A stretch of DNA of 51,520 nucleotides from Streptomyces sp. NRRL F-6131 (GTDB lineage: Bacteria; Actinomycetota; Actinomycetes; Streptomycetales; Streptomycetaceae), in the NCBI GenBank assembly GCA_000719695.1, contig JOHN01000068.1:1-51520 (forward strand), read 5' to 3'. Of the stretch, positions 41,034 through 48,556 are shown one piece after another (the first letter of the stretch is position 1; each line of letters begins with the position of its first letter). The notes under the pieces are model-generated. The model was not told where the DNA came from. It did no database searches and saw only the letters and a program-made list of their open reading frames with translations. Both the position numbers and the translations under genes were made by a program.

Positions 41034-41049
41034 TCCCGACCAATCGGGA
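41034..41049. promoter_or_regulatory. Short inverted repeat upstream of the small basic gene
   Basis: tcccga/tcggga arms with a 4-base spacer lie in a less GC-rich stretch 65 bases before the next gene. This could be an operator or a weak terminator of the zinc-finger gene. Confidence 0.3.
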
Positions 41050-41114
41050 CATAACGCCCGTACGGCCCTCGGTCGACGCCTGTCCGGCCGACGGCTGCCG
41101 AAGGGAGGCCGACG

Positions 41115-41387
41115 ATGACCAAGCGAGCAGCGGGAAGCTCCCACAAGCTCCGCCGCGGTACCCAGGAACTGCTGGAGGGCCGGGGCATGGCGACGATGCC
41201 CGGAGCGGTCCCGCCCCGGCTGCGCGCCGGTGCCGCGCAGAGCGCCGGCGGCGGATCCGCGGGCGCCGCCGCGTTCCGGCACGGCGGTCGGGACTCCGCG
41301 ACCGCCGTCCCGCGCTCCGCGCCCGCGCAGCACGCCGAACTCAAGGGCCACCGCCACCGCGGCGCCGAGAAGCACAGCGCCCACTGA
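41115..41387 (+). CDS. Small basic hypothetical protein
   Basis: A 90-residue, Arg/Lys/His/Ala-rich protein, likely disordered, with no membrane helix and no motif I recognise. The N terminus MTKRAAGSSHKLRRGTQELL is its most structured part. It may be nucleic-acid binding by charge alone, but that is a guess. ATG 41115 has gaaggga upstream. GC-skewed codon positions fit coding sequence. Confidence 0.55.
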   Translation: MTKRAAGSSHKLRRGTQELLEGRGMATMPGAVPPRLRAGAAQSAGGGSAGAAAFRHGGRDSATAVPRSAPAQHAELKGHRHRGAEKHSAH

Positions 41388-41547
41388 GGCGCGCCCGGCC
41401 GGCCCCCGGCCACCCCGCTGACCCGCGTTCAGGAGGGTGGCCGGGGACGTGCGGTGGCACTGTCGGTGGGCTGCGGTACGTTCGTGCCGACCGACGGTGG
41501 CACGGGCGCGCGGCACGACGGCGCGGGAGCGAGTGGGGGCACGGGCG

Positions 41548-42528
41548 ATGGCCGAGCTGATGACGGACGAGCCGGTCGAGCTCCAGCTGGAGCGCTACCG
41601 GACCGAGTTGACCGGGTACTGCTACCGCATGCTCGGTTCGGTCTTCGAGGCCGAGGACGCGGTGCAGGACACCATGGTCCGCGCCTGGCGCGGACACCAC
41701 GGCTTCGAGGGCCGTGCGGCGCTGCGCTCCTGGCTCTACCGGATCGCCACCAACGTCTGTCTGGACGCGCTGAACGGCCGCAACGCCCGGGCCCGGCCGA
41801 TGGACCTGGCCGGCCCGTCCACGGTGGCCACCGCGACCGACGCCCGACTGCCCGAGATCACCTGGCTCGGACCGGCCCCGGACGGCCGGGTGCTGCCCGA
41901 GACCGGCGACCCGGCGGAGGTGGCCGCGCAGCGCGAGTCGGTACGGCTGGCCTTCGTCGCCGCGCTCCAGCGGCTGGCGCCCCGGCAGCGGGCGGTGCTG
42001 ATCCTGCGCGAGGTGCTGGGCTGGCGGGCCGCCGAGGTCGCCGAACTGCTGGGCGTCACCGTCGCCTCGGTGAACAGCGCGCTCCAGCGGGCCCGGGCGG
42101 TGCTCGCCACCGATCCCGGTGCCGGCCGGCCGGCCCCGACGCTGGACGAGGACCACCGGGCGCTGCTGGCCCGGTACGTCACCGCCTTCGAGGCGTACGA
42201 CATGGACGGCCTGGCGGCGCTGCTGCACGAGGACGTCACGCTCAACATGCCGCCGTTCGCGCTCTGGCTGACCGGGCACGCGGACATCCGGGAGTGGATG
42301 CTCGGCCCCGGGCACGGGTGCCGGGGCTCCCGGCTGGTGCCGGTGGAGGCCAACGGCAGCCCGGCCTTCGGACAGTACCGGCCGAGCCCGGCGGGCGGGC
42401 ACGAGCCGTGGGCGCTGATCGTGCTGGAGGTCTCAGCGGGCCGGATCACCGGGGTCACCAACTTCCTCGACACCGAGGTGCTCTTCCCGGCCTTCGGCCT
42501 GCCGCCCCGGCTGGCCGCCGAGGAGTAG
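41548..42528 (+). CDS. ECF sigma factor with C-terminal SnoaL-like domain
   Basis: A 326-residue extracytoplasmic-function sigma factor. Region 2 (about 12-85) includes YCYRMLGSVFEAEDAVQDT and the helix SWLYRIATNVCLDAL. Region 4 (about 130-185) includes LAPRQRAVLILREVLGWRAAEVAELLGVTVASVNSALQRAR. Residues 200-320 form a SnoaL/NTF2-like domain, as in the ECF41/ECF56 (SigG, TIGR02960-like) groups, where the tail regulates polymerase binding instead of a classical anti-sigma factor. ATG 41548 follows gagtggggg. The 3' end overlaps the convergent STAS gene by 96 bases. Confidence 0.9.
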   Translation: MAELMTDEPVELQLERYRTELTGYCYRMLGSVFEAEDAVQDTMVRAWRGHHGFEGRAALRSWLYRIATNVCLDALNGRNARARPMDLAGPSTVATATDARLPEITWLGPAPDGRVLPETGDPAEVAAQRESVRLAFVAALQRLAPRQRAVLILREVLGWRAAEVAELLGVTVASVNSALQRARAVLATDPGAGRPAPTLDEDHRALLARYVTAFEAYDMDGLAALLHEDVTLNMPPFALWLTGHADIREWMLGPGHGCRGSRLVPVEANGSPAFGQYRPSPAGGHEPWALIVLEVSAGRITGVTNFLDTEVLFPAFGLPPRLAAEE

Positions 42529-42798
42529 CTCCCCCGGGTGCGCCCCGTCGTCCTCCTCGACCGGGAGGACGGCGGCCAGCCCGCTGAACGCGAGCAACTC
42601 GCGCAGCGGGCCGCTCGCGTTGCGCAGGACGAGCCGCACCCCGTGCCGGGCGGCGGCCCGCCGCAGTCGGGCGAGGGCGTCGACGACGGCCAGGTCGGGG
42701 GCGGTCAGCGCGCCCAGGTCGCAGTTCAGCGAGCGGGCGGCGGAGGTGCGGGTGTCGGTGTTCACCTGGGGGAGACCGCCGCGGCGGTCGGGCCTCAT
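42433..42798 (-). CDS. STAS-domain protein
   Basis: A 121-residue short STAS protein. The recognisable part is CDLGALTAPDLAVVDALARL, followed by HGVRLVLRNASGPLRELLAF and SGLAAVLPVEE, as in the many small streptomycete STAS proteins related to anti-anti-sigma factors. The usual phospho-acceptor Ser of SpoIIAA is not obvious, and the N terminus of the domain is short. The last 30 residues are polar and lie over the end of the sigma-factor gene on the other strand. The start is ATG 42798 or GTG 42765; neither has a strong binding site. Confidence 0.65.
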   Translation of the reverse strand: MRPDRRGGLPQVNTDTRTSAARSLNCDLGALTAPDLAVVDALARLRRAAARHGVRLVLRNASGPLRELLAFSGLAAVLPVEEDDGAHPGELLLGGQPGRQAEGREEHLGVEEVGDPGDPAR

Positions 42799-42926
42799 CG
42801 GCCCGGCCGGAAGATGTCCGGAAAAACTTCGCCGGGGAGCGATGAGTTTCCGGTGCGGCCCCGGTCCAACTCCCCGAGAAGCGCGGCACCGAGCGGCGCA
42901 CCCGACGAACAGAGGGAACCACCACC

Positions 42927-43364
42927 ATGACCGAGAACCTCGGCACCCTGTCCATCGTCCGCGAGCTGCCCGCCACCCCGGCCGAGGTCTTCCGGGCGTA
43001 CGTCGAGCCCGAGCAGTTCGTGCGCTTCTGGGGCCCGGTCGGCACCCGGGTGCCGCTGGACACCGTGACCATCGAGCCCGAGGTCGGCGGCCGCTTCGAC
43101 AGCACGATGGTGATGGAGGAGACCGGGGACCGCTACCCGGTGCGCGGCCGGTTCACCGCGGTCCGCGCGGGCGAGCTGCTGGAGTTCGTCGAGGAGGGCG
43201 TCGGCATCACCGGCCGGATCACCCTCACCGATCTCGGCGACGGCCGGACCGAGGTGCTCATGGAGCAGGAGAACGTCCCGGCGATGTACCTGGGTCCGGA
43301 GGCCGAGGCCGGCCACAACTCCAGCTTCGACCGGCTGGTCGAGCACCTCGCGGCCCGGAGCTGA
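42927..43364 (+). CDS. SRPBCC/AHSA1-family protein
   Basis: A 145-residue START-like helix-grip protein of the Aha1/SRPBCC group. It begins with IVRELPATPAEVFRAYVEPEQFVRFWGP and ends with the long helix NSSFDRLVEHLA. Small proteins like this bind hydrophobic ligands; the ligand here is unknown. A gaggga box precedes the ATG. It is 61 bases upstream of the Nudix gene and probably co-transcribed with it. Confidence 0.85.
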   Translation: MTENLGTLSIVRELPATPAEVFRAYVEPEQFVRFWGPVGTRVPLDTVTIEPEVGGRFDSTMVMEETGDRYPVRGRFTAVRAGELLEFVEEGVGITGRITLTDLGDGRTEVLMEQENVPAMYLGPEAEAGHNSSFDRLVEHLAARS

Positions 43365-43425
43365 ACCCGTCGGCCCGGCTGGCAGAGTGGGGCGCACGTT
43401 GTCCCTGTGGCCCAGGAGGTCCGCC

Positions 43426-43917
43426 GTGCCGGTCGAGCCGTTGAAGTCCCGTGAAGAGTGGTTGGCCTCGCTGCCGCGGATCTACGCGGCGGCGGGGTGC
43501 GTCCTGCGGGACGCCTCCGGGCGGATCCTGCTGGTCAAGGCCGGGTACCGGGAGCACTGGCAGTTCCCGGGCGGGACGATCGACCTGGGCGAGGGGCCGG
43601 CCGAGTGCGCGGCCAGGGAGCTGCTGGAGGAGACCGGCATCGTCCGTGCGGCGGGGGCCCTGCTGGCCATCTCCTGGACCCATCCCTCGGGCGAACTCGA
43701 CCACCCGGCCGAGCACTTCCTGTTCGACTTCGGCACCGTCCCGGACGGCACCCCCGTGACCGTCCCGGCCGGCGAACTGGACGACCACCGCTGGGTCGGG
43801 GACGCGGAGGCGCTCGAACTGCTGGGCCCCGCCCGGTCGATGCGACTGCGCGCGGCCCTGGAGGCGCGGGCGGACGGCCGGGTGCGGATCGTCACCACCC
43901 ACGTGTCGGGCTTCTGA
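43426..43917 (+). CDS. Nudix hydrolase
   Basis: A 163-residue Nudix pyrophosphohydrolase. The box Gx5Ex7REUxEExGU is complete: G-TIDLG-E-GPAECAA-RELLEETGI, which binds the catalytic magnesium. The substrate (nucleotide, sugar nucleotide or oxidised base) cannot be told from the sequence. The GTG start at 43426 is fixed by aggaggt at 43413-43419. It is convergent with the Clp-N gene across a hairpin. Confidence 0.9.
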   Translation: MPVEPLKSREEWLASLPRIYAAAGCVLRDASGRILLVKAGYREHWQFPGGTIDLGEGPAECAARELLEETGIVRAAGALLAISWTHPSGELDHPAEHFLFDFGTVPDGTPVTVPAGELDDHRWVGDAEALELLGPARSMRLRAALEARADGRVRIVTTHVSGF

Positions 43918-43959
43918 GGGACGGCCCCCGACGGTTGTCGCCCGACGGCTGCCGGTGTC

Positions 43960-43989
43960 CCGGGGGCGCGCCCGTCCCGCGGCCCCCGG
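43960..43989. terminator. Hairpin between convergent genes
   Basis: The arms ccgggggc (43960-43967) and gcccccgg (43982-43989) pair perfectly around a 14-base loop that can itself pair in part. It is placed to end the Nudix and Clp-N transcripts. Confidence 0.5.
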
Positions 43990-43999
43990 AACGGTCCGG

Positions 44000-44761
44000 T
44001 CACGCCGGCTCGGGGCCGGCGCCGTCGGTGCCGGAGGCGATGAACGCGGCGAGGATCTCGCCGACGAAGCGCTCCGTCTCGCCCTTGTCCACGCCGAGGT
44101 CGTTCAGCACCCCGGCGCTGTTCTCCAGCTCCAGCAGGGCGAGCAGGATGTGCTCGGTGCCGACGTAGTTGTGGCCGAGCTTCAGCGCCTCCCGGAAGGT
44201 CAGCTCCAGCACCTTCTTGCCCCGCGCGTCGTACGGGATGAGTGCGGGCACGTCGGCGGCCGGAGCGGGCAGCGCCGCCGTCGCGGCCGTCCGGAGCGCC
44301 TCCGCGGAGACGCCCTGGGCGGCGAGCGCGCGCACCGCGAGGCCGTCCGGCTCGACGAGCAGGCCGAGCAGCAGGTGCTCGGCGCCGATCTCGGCGTTGC
44401 CGGCCCGGCGGGCCTCCTCCTGGGAGGCCATCACGACGTGCCGGGCCCGGTCGGTGAAGCGGCCGAAGCCCTGGCTCGGGTCGAGGTCGTTGGGCGTGGC
44501 CGGGTCCTTGGGGACGAACCGCTTCTGGGCGGCCTGCTTGCTGACGCCCATGCTGCGGCCGATGTCGGTCCAGGAGGCGCCGGAGCGGCGGGCCTGGTCG
44601 ACGAAGTGACCGATCAGGTGGTCGGCCAGCTCGCCGAGGTGGTCGGCGGCGATGACGGCGTCGGAGAGCTGGTCGAGCGCGTCGCTGTGGAGCTTCTTGA
44701 TCGCGTCGATCAGGTCGTCCAGGCGCAGCGGAGTGGTCTTGGGAACGATCGGATTCTCCAT
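44000..44761 (-). CDS. HTH and Clp N-domain protein
   Basis: A 253-residue protein. Residues 10-85 contain a helix-turn-helix (SWTDIGRSMGVSKQAAQKRF), followed by two Clp N-terminal (double) repeats, RARHVVMASQEEARRAGNAEIGAEHLLLGLL and ELTFREALKLGHNYVGTEHILLALL. The AAA+ module is missing, so it is not a protease partner by itself. It may sense misfolded protein or adaptor states through its Clp-N half and regulate genes through its HTH. Two palindromes directly at its start codon suggest autoregulation. Confidence 0.85.
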   Translation of the reverse strand: MENPIVPKTTPLRLDDLIDAIKKLHSDALDQLSDAVIAADHLGELADHLIGHFVDQARRSGASWTDIGRSMGVSKQAAQKRFVPKDPATPNDLDPSQGFGRFTDRARHVVMASQEEARRAGNAEIGAEHLLLGLLVEPDGLAVRALAAQGVSAEALRTAATAALPAPAADVPALIPYDARGKKVLELTFREALKLGHNYVGTEHILLALLELENSAGVLNDLGVDKGETERFVGEILAAFIASGTDGAGPEPA

Positions 44762-44763
44762 GG

Positions 44764-44812
44764 CGTCAACCGTAGGTTGTCGATCCTGGATCGTCAACCA
44801 TCGGTTGACGAT
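44764..44812. promoter_or_regulatory. Paired GTCAACC-N3-GGTTGAC operators
   Basis: A perfect palindrome with 10-base arms (atcgtcaacc, spacer atc) occupies 44790-44812. A second, slightly degenerate copy (gtcaacc, spacer gta, ggttgtc) lies at 44764-44782. The centres are 28 bases apart, and the proximal site abuts the ATG of the HTH/Clp-N gene. Two spaced dyads at a start codon fit cooperative autorepression. Confidence 0.65.
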
Positions 44813-44847
44813 GGTCCGAGTTGGGGTCGGTGGAGGGTCGCCGGTCG

Positions 44848-45588
44848 TCACGCCCCCAGCAGGCGGCCGCGGACCGCCGCGAGGTCGGCGGGGGAGACGC
44901 CGGCGGCCGACAGGTGGGCGGCCGGGTCGAAGTCGGTGAGGGCGGCGCGGACGGCGGCCTCGGCGGTGGTGCCGGCCTCGGCCAGGACGGCGTCGATGCG
45001 GCGGTACTGGTCGGGGAGGCCGAGCATGCCGTACAGGGGACGGACGTTGGGCGCGCTCAGCAGGTAGTCGGCGACGATCTCGGTGGGCTCGACGTCGGCC
45101 AGGGCGAGCAGCAGCAGGGCGGCCAGGCCGGTCCGGTCGCGGCCGGCGCCGCAGTGCACGACCAGGCCGCCGGGGCGGGCGCCGGCGATCGTGGCGATCA
45201 ACTCGGCGGCGGCGTGCGGGCAGTGGTCCAGGTAGGGGCGCAGGGCGAGCGGGGTGCCGTCGAGGTGGCCGTACGCCTCCCACCAGGCGGGGCCGGCGAG
45301 TTCGTCCAGCGGGACGCGGATCAGCTCGACGCCCTCGGGGAGCGGGAGGAGCGGCTTGTACTCCTCGATGTTGCGCAGGTCGACGACGGTGCGCACCCCG
45401 TGGTCGAGGAGGGCGTCCCAGCCCTCGGCGGTGAGGCGGTCGAGGTTGTCGGCCCGGACGATCGCGCCGCGGGTGGTGCGGGCGCCGCCGGTGGTGCGCA
45501 GTCCGCCCAGGTCGCGGACGTTGAGGCAGCCGTCCCAGACGAGGGTGCGGTCCTCGGTGGCGGTGGTGCGCGCGGCTGACCGGCTCAT
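44848..45588 (-). CDS. Tyrosine-protein phosphatase (dual-specificity-like)
   Basis: A 246-residue phosphatase of the bacterial PtpB/SIW14-like type. It begins with the substrate-side NVRDLGGLRT motif, contains TVVDLRN, and has the P-loop HCGAGRDRTG with nucleophile Cys at about residue 146 and the loop Arg six residues later. It can act on phosphotyrosine and possibly phospholipids. The start is ATG 45588. A perfect hairpin lies 20 bases upstream on its own strand. Confidence 0.9.
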   Translation of the reverse strand: MSRSAARTTATEDRTLVWDGCLNVRDLGGLRTTGGARTTRGAIVRADNLDRLTAEGWDALLDHGVRTVVDLRNIEEYKPLLPLPEGVELIRVPLDELAGPAWWEAYGHLDGTPLALRPYLDHCPHAAAELIATIAGARPGGLVVHCGAGRDRTGLAALLLLALADVEPTEIVADYLLSAPNVRPLYGMLGLPDQYRRIDAVLAEAGTTAEAAVRAALTDFDPAAHLSAAGVSPADLAAVRGRLLGA

Positions 45589-45607
45589 CAGGTTCCCCGT
45601 TTCCTCG

Positions 45608-45633
45608 ACGAGGGGGTCCCGTTACCCCCTCGT
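45608..45633 (-). terminator. Perfect 10-bp hairpin upstream of the phosphatase gene
   Basis: The arms acgagggggt and accccctcgt pair perfectly around cccgtt. On the minus strand it lies between the VC0807-like gene and the phosphatase start, so it is either the terminator of the former or an attenuator or stabiliser in the leader of the latter. Confidence 0.5.
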
Positions 45634-45679
45634 GATGTGGACTCCCGGTGGACCGCGATGGTTCCTCGGATCGTCGGAC

Positions 45680-45707
45680 GATCAGGGTGGTGCGATCAGG
45701 GTGGTGC
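45680..45707. repeat. Two 14-bp direct repeats
   Basis: gatcagggtggtgc occurs twice in tandem and is followed by ggtgcggtcggg repeats, in the 205-base spacer between the phosphatase gene and the VC0807-like gene. I see no function for them. Confidence 0.55.
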
Positions 45708-45793
45708 GGTCGGGCCGACGACGGTCGGGCTGGTGCGGTCGGGCGTCGCGTGAGTGCGGGTCGGACGGTGCGCGGGTGCCGGTCAGGTGCCGG

Positions 45794-46540
45794 TCAGGCG
45801 GTGGCCTCGGTGCGGACCAGCTTCTCCATCGGCTGCGCGGCGACCTGGCCGAGCACCGAACCCGCCACGATCGCGCCGACCAGCAGGGCGGTGGACAGCC
45901 ACGCCATGGTCGCCACCGGCAGGGTGAAGGCGCCGGCCACCCGGGCCACGCACTCGGCGAGCAGCGCGGTGCCCCAGATCACCGAGAACAGCCGCTCGTA
46001 GCGGCGGAACGGCCGCGAGCCCGCCGCGAGACGGTCCCACGCGGCCTCCCGGGCCGCCTCGCCCTTGGTGAGGAAGGGGCGCAGCGCGGCGGACATCAGC
46101 GGCCGGGCGGTCAGCGCGGAGCCCAGGACCGCCAGCGCCAGGAAGCCGCTGAGCACGGCCTCCTTGGCCAGCATCAGCCGGGCGTCGCCACTGACGGCGG
46201 TGAGCGCCAGACCGACCAGGTTCACCCCGAGCATCAGGGCGGCGAACCGGTTCAGCGTCCGGTCCTTGACCAGGCCGAGGACGGTCCGGGCGACCGGGAA
46301 GGCGCTGCTCCAGGCGAGGGCGGCGAACTCGCTCGTCCCGAGCCCGGAGTGGAGCAGGTAGAAGCCGGCGAGCGGGCCGGCGATGTCGATCGCGAGCGGG
46401 CGGAGGGCCTCGGCGAGCGGGTTCGTGCCCCGAGCGGTGGCCCCGGTGCCGGCCCGGGTGGTGGCGGCCCGGGCGGCTATGGTCTGGGCGGCGATGGTCT
46501 GGGTGGCGGTGGTCTGGGTGGCGGCGGCGATCTGGCTCAT
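45794..46540 (-). CDS. VC0807-family membrane protein
   Basis: A 248-residue membrane protein with about six helices (from residue 50 on), including LAIDIAGPLAGFYLLHSGLG and RYERLFSVIWGTALLAECVARV, as in the VC0807/intracellular-septation-like family of unknown function. The N terminus has an Ala/Thr/Gln repeat tail. ATG 46540 is preceded by ggggagga. A TGACA/TGTCA palindrome lies 117 bases upstream of the start. Confidence 0.8.
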   Translation of the reverse strand: MSQIAAATQTTATQTIAAQTIAARAATTRAGTGATARGTNPLAEALRPLAIDIAGPLAGFYLLHSGLGTSEFAALAWSSAFPVARTVLGLVKDRTLNRFAALMLGVNLVGLALTAVSGDARLMLAKEAVLSGFLALAVLGSALTARPLMSAALRPFLTKGEAAREAAWDRLAAGSRPFRRYERLFSVIWGTALLAECVARVAGAFTLPVATMAWLSTALLVGAIVAGSVLGQVAAQPMEKLVRTEATA

Positions 46541-46656
46541 GGTGGGTCCTCCCCGGACTGGCTGCTCGGTCGGCGGGCCGCTGCCCGCTCCGTCGTGCCT
46601 CCAGTGTTCCGAGCGGGACCCGTGGCCCAGCAGTGCCGTCCGTTGCGGGATCCGCA

Positions 46657-46668
46657 TGACAGTTGTCA
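46657..46668. promoter_or_regulatory. TGACA-N2-TGTCA palindrome
   Basis: A perfect 12-base dyad lies between the VC0807-like gene and the end of the DUF4304 gene. Such sites are typical of NarL/LuxR-type response regulators, but no such regulator is encoded in this window. Confidence 0.4.
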
Positions 46669-46751
46669 CGGCGCGCACCGTGACGGTGCCGCTGAGCTGC
46701 GACGGTCCGGGCGGGCGGGCGGAGTTCGGCGCACGGGGTGCTCAGGGGGCC

Positions 46752-47444
46752 TCAGGGGCGCTCGAACTCCCAGAGCGGCCGGCCGAGGGTGTCCACGCAG
46801 TGCACGACGGTGAAGCGCTCGTCCTCGGCCGAGAGGAACCCCTGGGCGACACCGCGCAGCACCGTCCGGGCCGCCGCGTCCGCCCGGGTCCAGGCACCGG
46901 TCAGCACCAACGCCCCGTCGACCAGCTCCGCGCGCTGGATCCGGGCCACCGGGACGGCCAGCAGCATGGTGTTGACCTGCTCCAGCTCGGTGGCGGAGAG
47001 GTAGGTCCCACCGGCCCCGCCGCCCCGCTCGCGCTCCGCGCGGCGACGCAGCTCGGGCAGCCCGTAGTGGCGGACCGCCGCCACCGAGTCGTCCAGCGCC
47101 ACCCGCCAGCGCGGCCCGGGCAGCACCTCCCACCAGACGTCCTCGCCGACCGGCAGCAGCTCGCCGATCCGGGCCCGCCAGGACTCGATGCCGTAGACGG
47201 CGCGCGGATCCGGCCGCGGGCCCGGGAAGGTCGAGGCGGCCCAGTCGGCGCGGCGGACCAGGCTCAGGTCGAAGGTGTAGCGGACCCCGCCGTCGGTGCG
47301 CTGCTCGACCAGGCCGAGCATGGCCCAGTGGGTCGGGTCGGAGAGGGCGAAGGTCCGCCGCCGGCCGGTGAGACCCAGGAGGCGGAGCGCGGGCGCGAGG
47401 TGGTCGCGCAGGCCGCGCTCGAAGAGCTCGTGGGCGGTGGTCAT
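46752..47444 (-). CDS. DUF4304-like protein
   Basis: A 230-residue soluble protein. The start MTTAHELFERGLRDHLAPALRLLGLTGRRRTFAL and the following beta segments (THWAMLGLVEQR, VRYTFDLSLV) match the DUF4304 pattern, a family often encoded near toxin or immunity loci but with no known activity. No catalytic motif is visible. ATG 47444 is supported by an aggga box, while the longer frame adds only a Pro/Arg-rich tail. Confidence 0.75.
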   Translation of the reverse strand: MTTAHELFERGLRDHLAPALRLLGLTGRRRTFALSDPTHWAMLGLVEQRTDGGVRYTFDLSLVRRADWAASTFPGPRPDPRAVYGIESWRARIGELLPVGEDVWWEVLPGPRWRVALDDSVAAVRHYGLPELRRRAERERGGGAGGTYLSATELEQVNTMLLAVPVARIQRAELVDGALVLTGAWTRADAAARTVLRGVAQGFLSAEDERFTVVHCVDTLGRPLWEFERP

Positions 47445-47701
47445 GACGGTCCCTGGAGGGTCGGGGCAGCAGACGGCGGTGCCCACGGCGCGGGAGGGGC
47501 GGGGCGCGGGTGGCGGCGGCCGGAACGGATCGTTCACCTACAACCTAGGCAGAGCGGGCCCGGTCCGGCCGCGGGCGAAGGCCAGCAGCTCACGGGACCT
47601 TCGCCCCGTCGCCGGGTCGGCCGAGGGCCCGCCCTGCCGGACCCGGCCGGACGACGTAACGGTCCGGGCTCGCCGGGCGGGGGCGTTCGCCCGGATGGCG
47701 C

Positions 47702-48556
47702 ATGATGTGGCGGGTGCAGAGTGCAGAACGCCCCGGAGCGGGCACCGACAGCCCCGTCGGCCGGTCCGGACCGGTCACGACGTCAGGCCCGCCACCCCTC
47801 CCGCCCACCGGCGGGGCCACCGCCCCCGTCGATCTGACCGAGGCGGTCCGGGCCGCGCAGGGCGGGGACGAGGAGGCCTTCCGGCTGCTGTTCCGCAGTG
47901 TGCAACCGGGTCTGCTCCGTTACCTGAGGGTGCTGGTCGGCGGGCGGCCCGAGGACGCCCAGGACGCCGAGGACATCGCCTCCGAGGCCTGGCTGCAGAT
48001 CGCCCGCGACCTGGGCTCCTTCTCCGGCGACGGCGACGGCTTCCGCGGCTGGGCCGCGACCGTCGCGCGCAACCGGGCCCTGGACCACCTGCGGGCCCGC
48101 CGCCGCCGCCCGGTCGCCGACCAGCCCTTCGAGTACCTGGCCGAGCTGGCGGCCGGTGACGACACGGCCGGGGCGGCGCTCGCCTCCGTCGGCACCTCGG
48201 ACGCACTGGCGCTGATCTCCCGGCTGCCCCGGGACCAGGCCGAGGCCGTGCTGCTCCGGGTGGTGATGGGGCTGGACGCGGAGAGCGCCGCCCAGGTGCT
48301 CGGCAAGCGCTCCGGCACCGTCCGGATGGCCGCGCACCGGGGGCTGAAGCGGCTCGCCAAGCTGCTGGAGCAGTCCTTCCCGACCGGCGGGGGCGCGGGT
48401 GCGGCCGGCCCCGGCATCCCGGCCGCGCGACCGGGCCGGGACGGTGGGCCGTCCGGCGGCGGGACCGTCCGGCAGGGCCGCGGGAGATCCGCGAAAAAGA
48501 ATTCTCCGCAGGGTGTGACAGAACGCCGGGCCGCGACGCTGAAGGACATGAGATGA
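47702..48556 (+). CDS. ECF sigma factor
   Basis: A 284-residue ECF sigma factor. Region 2 is AFRLLFRSVQPGLLRYLRVLV with EDAEDIASEAWLQIARDL and GWAATVARNRALDHLRARRRR. Region 4 is ALISRLPRDQAEAVLLRVVMGLDAESAAQVLGKRSGTVRMAAHRGLKRL. The first 45 residues are a Pro/Gly-rich extension, so the true start may be later. The gene overlaps the next by ATGA, which makes that membrane-anchored protein a likely regulator of this sigma factor. Confidence 0.88.
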   Translation: MMWRVQSAERPGAGTDSPVGRSGPVTTSGPPPLPPTGGATAPVDLTEAVRAAQGGDEEAFRLLFRSVQPGLLRYLRVLVGGRPEDAQDAEDIASEAWLQIARDLGSFSGDGDGFRGWAATVARNRALDHLRARRRRPVADQPFEYLAELAAGDDTAGAALASVGTSDALALISRLPRDQAEAVLLRVVMGLDAESAAQVLGKRSGTVRMAAHRGLKRLAKLLEQSFPTGGGAGAAGPGIPAARPGRDGGPSGGGTVRQGRGRSAKKNSPQGVTERRAATLKDMR

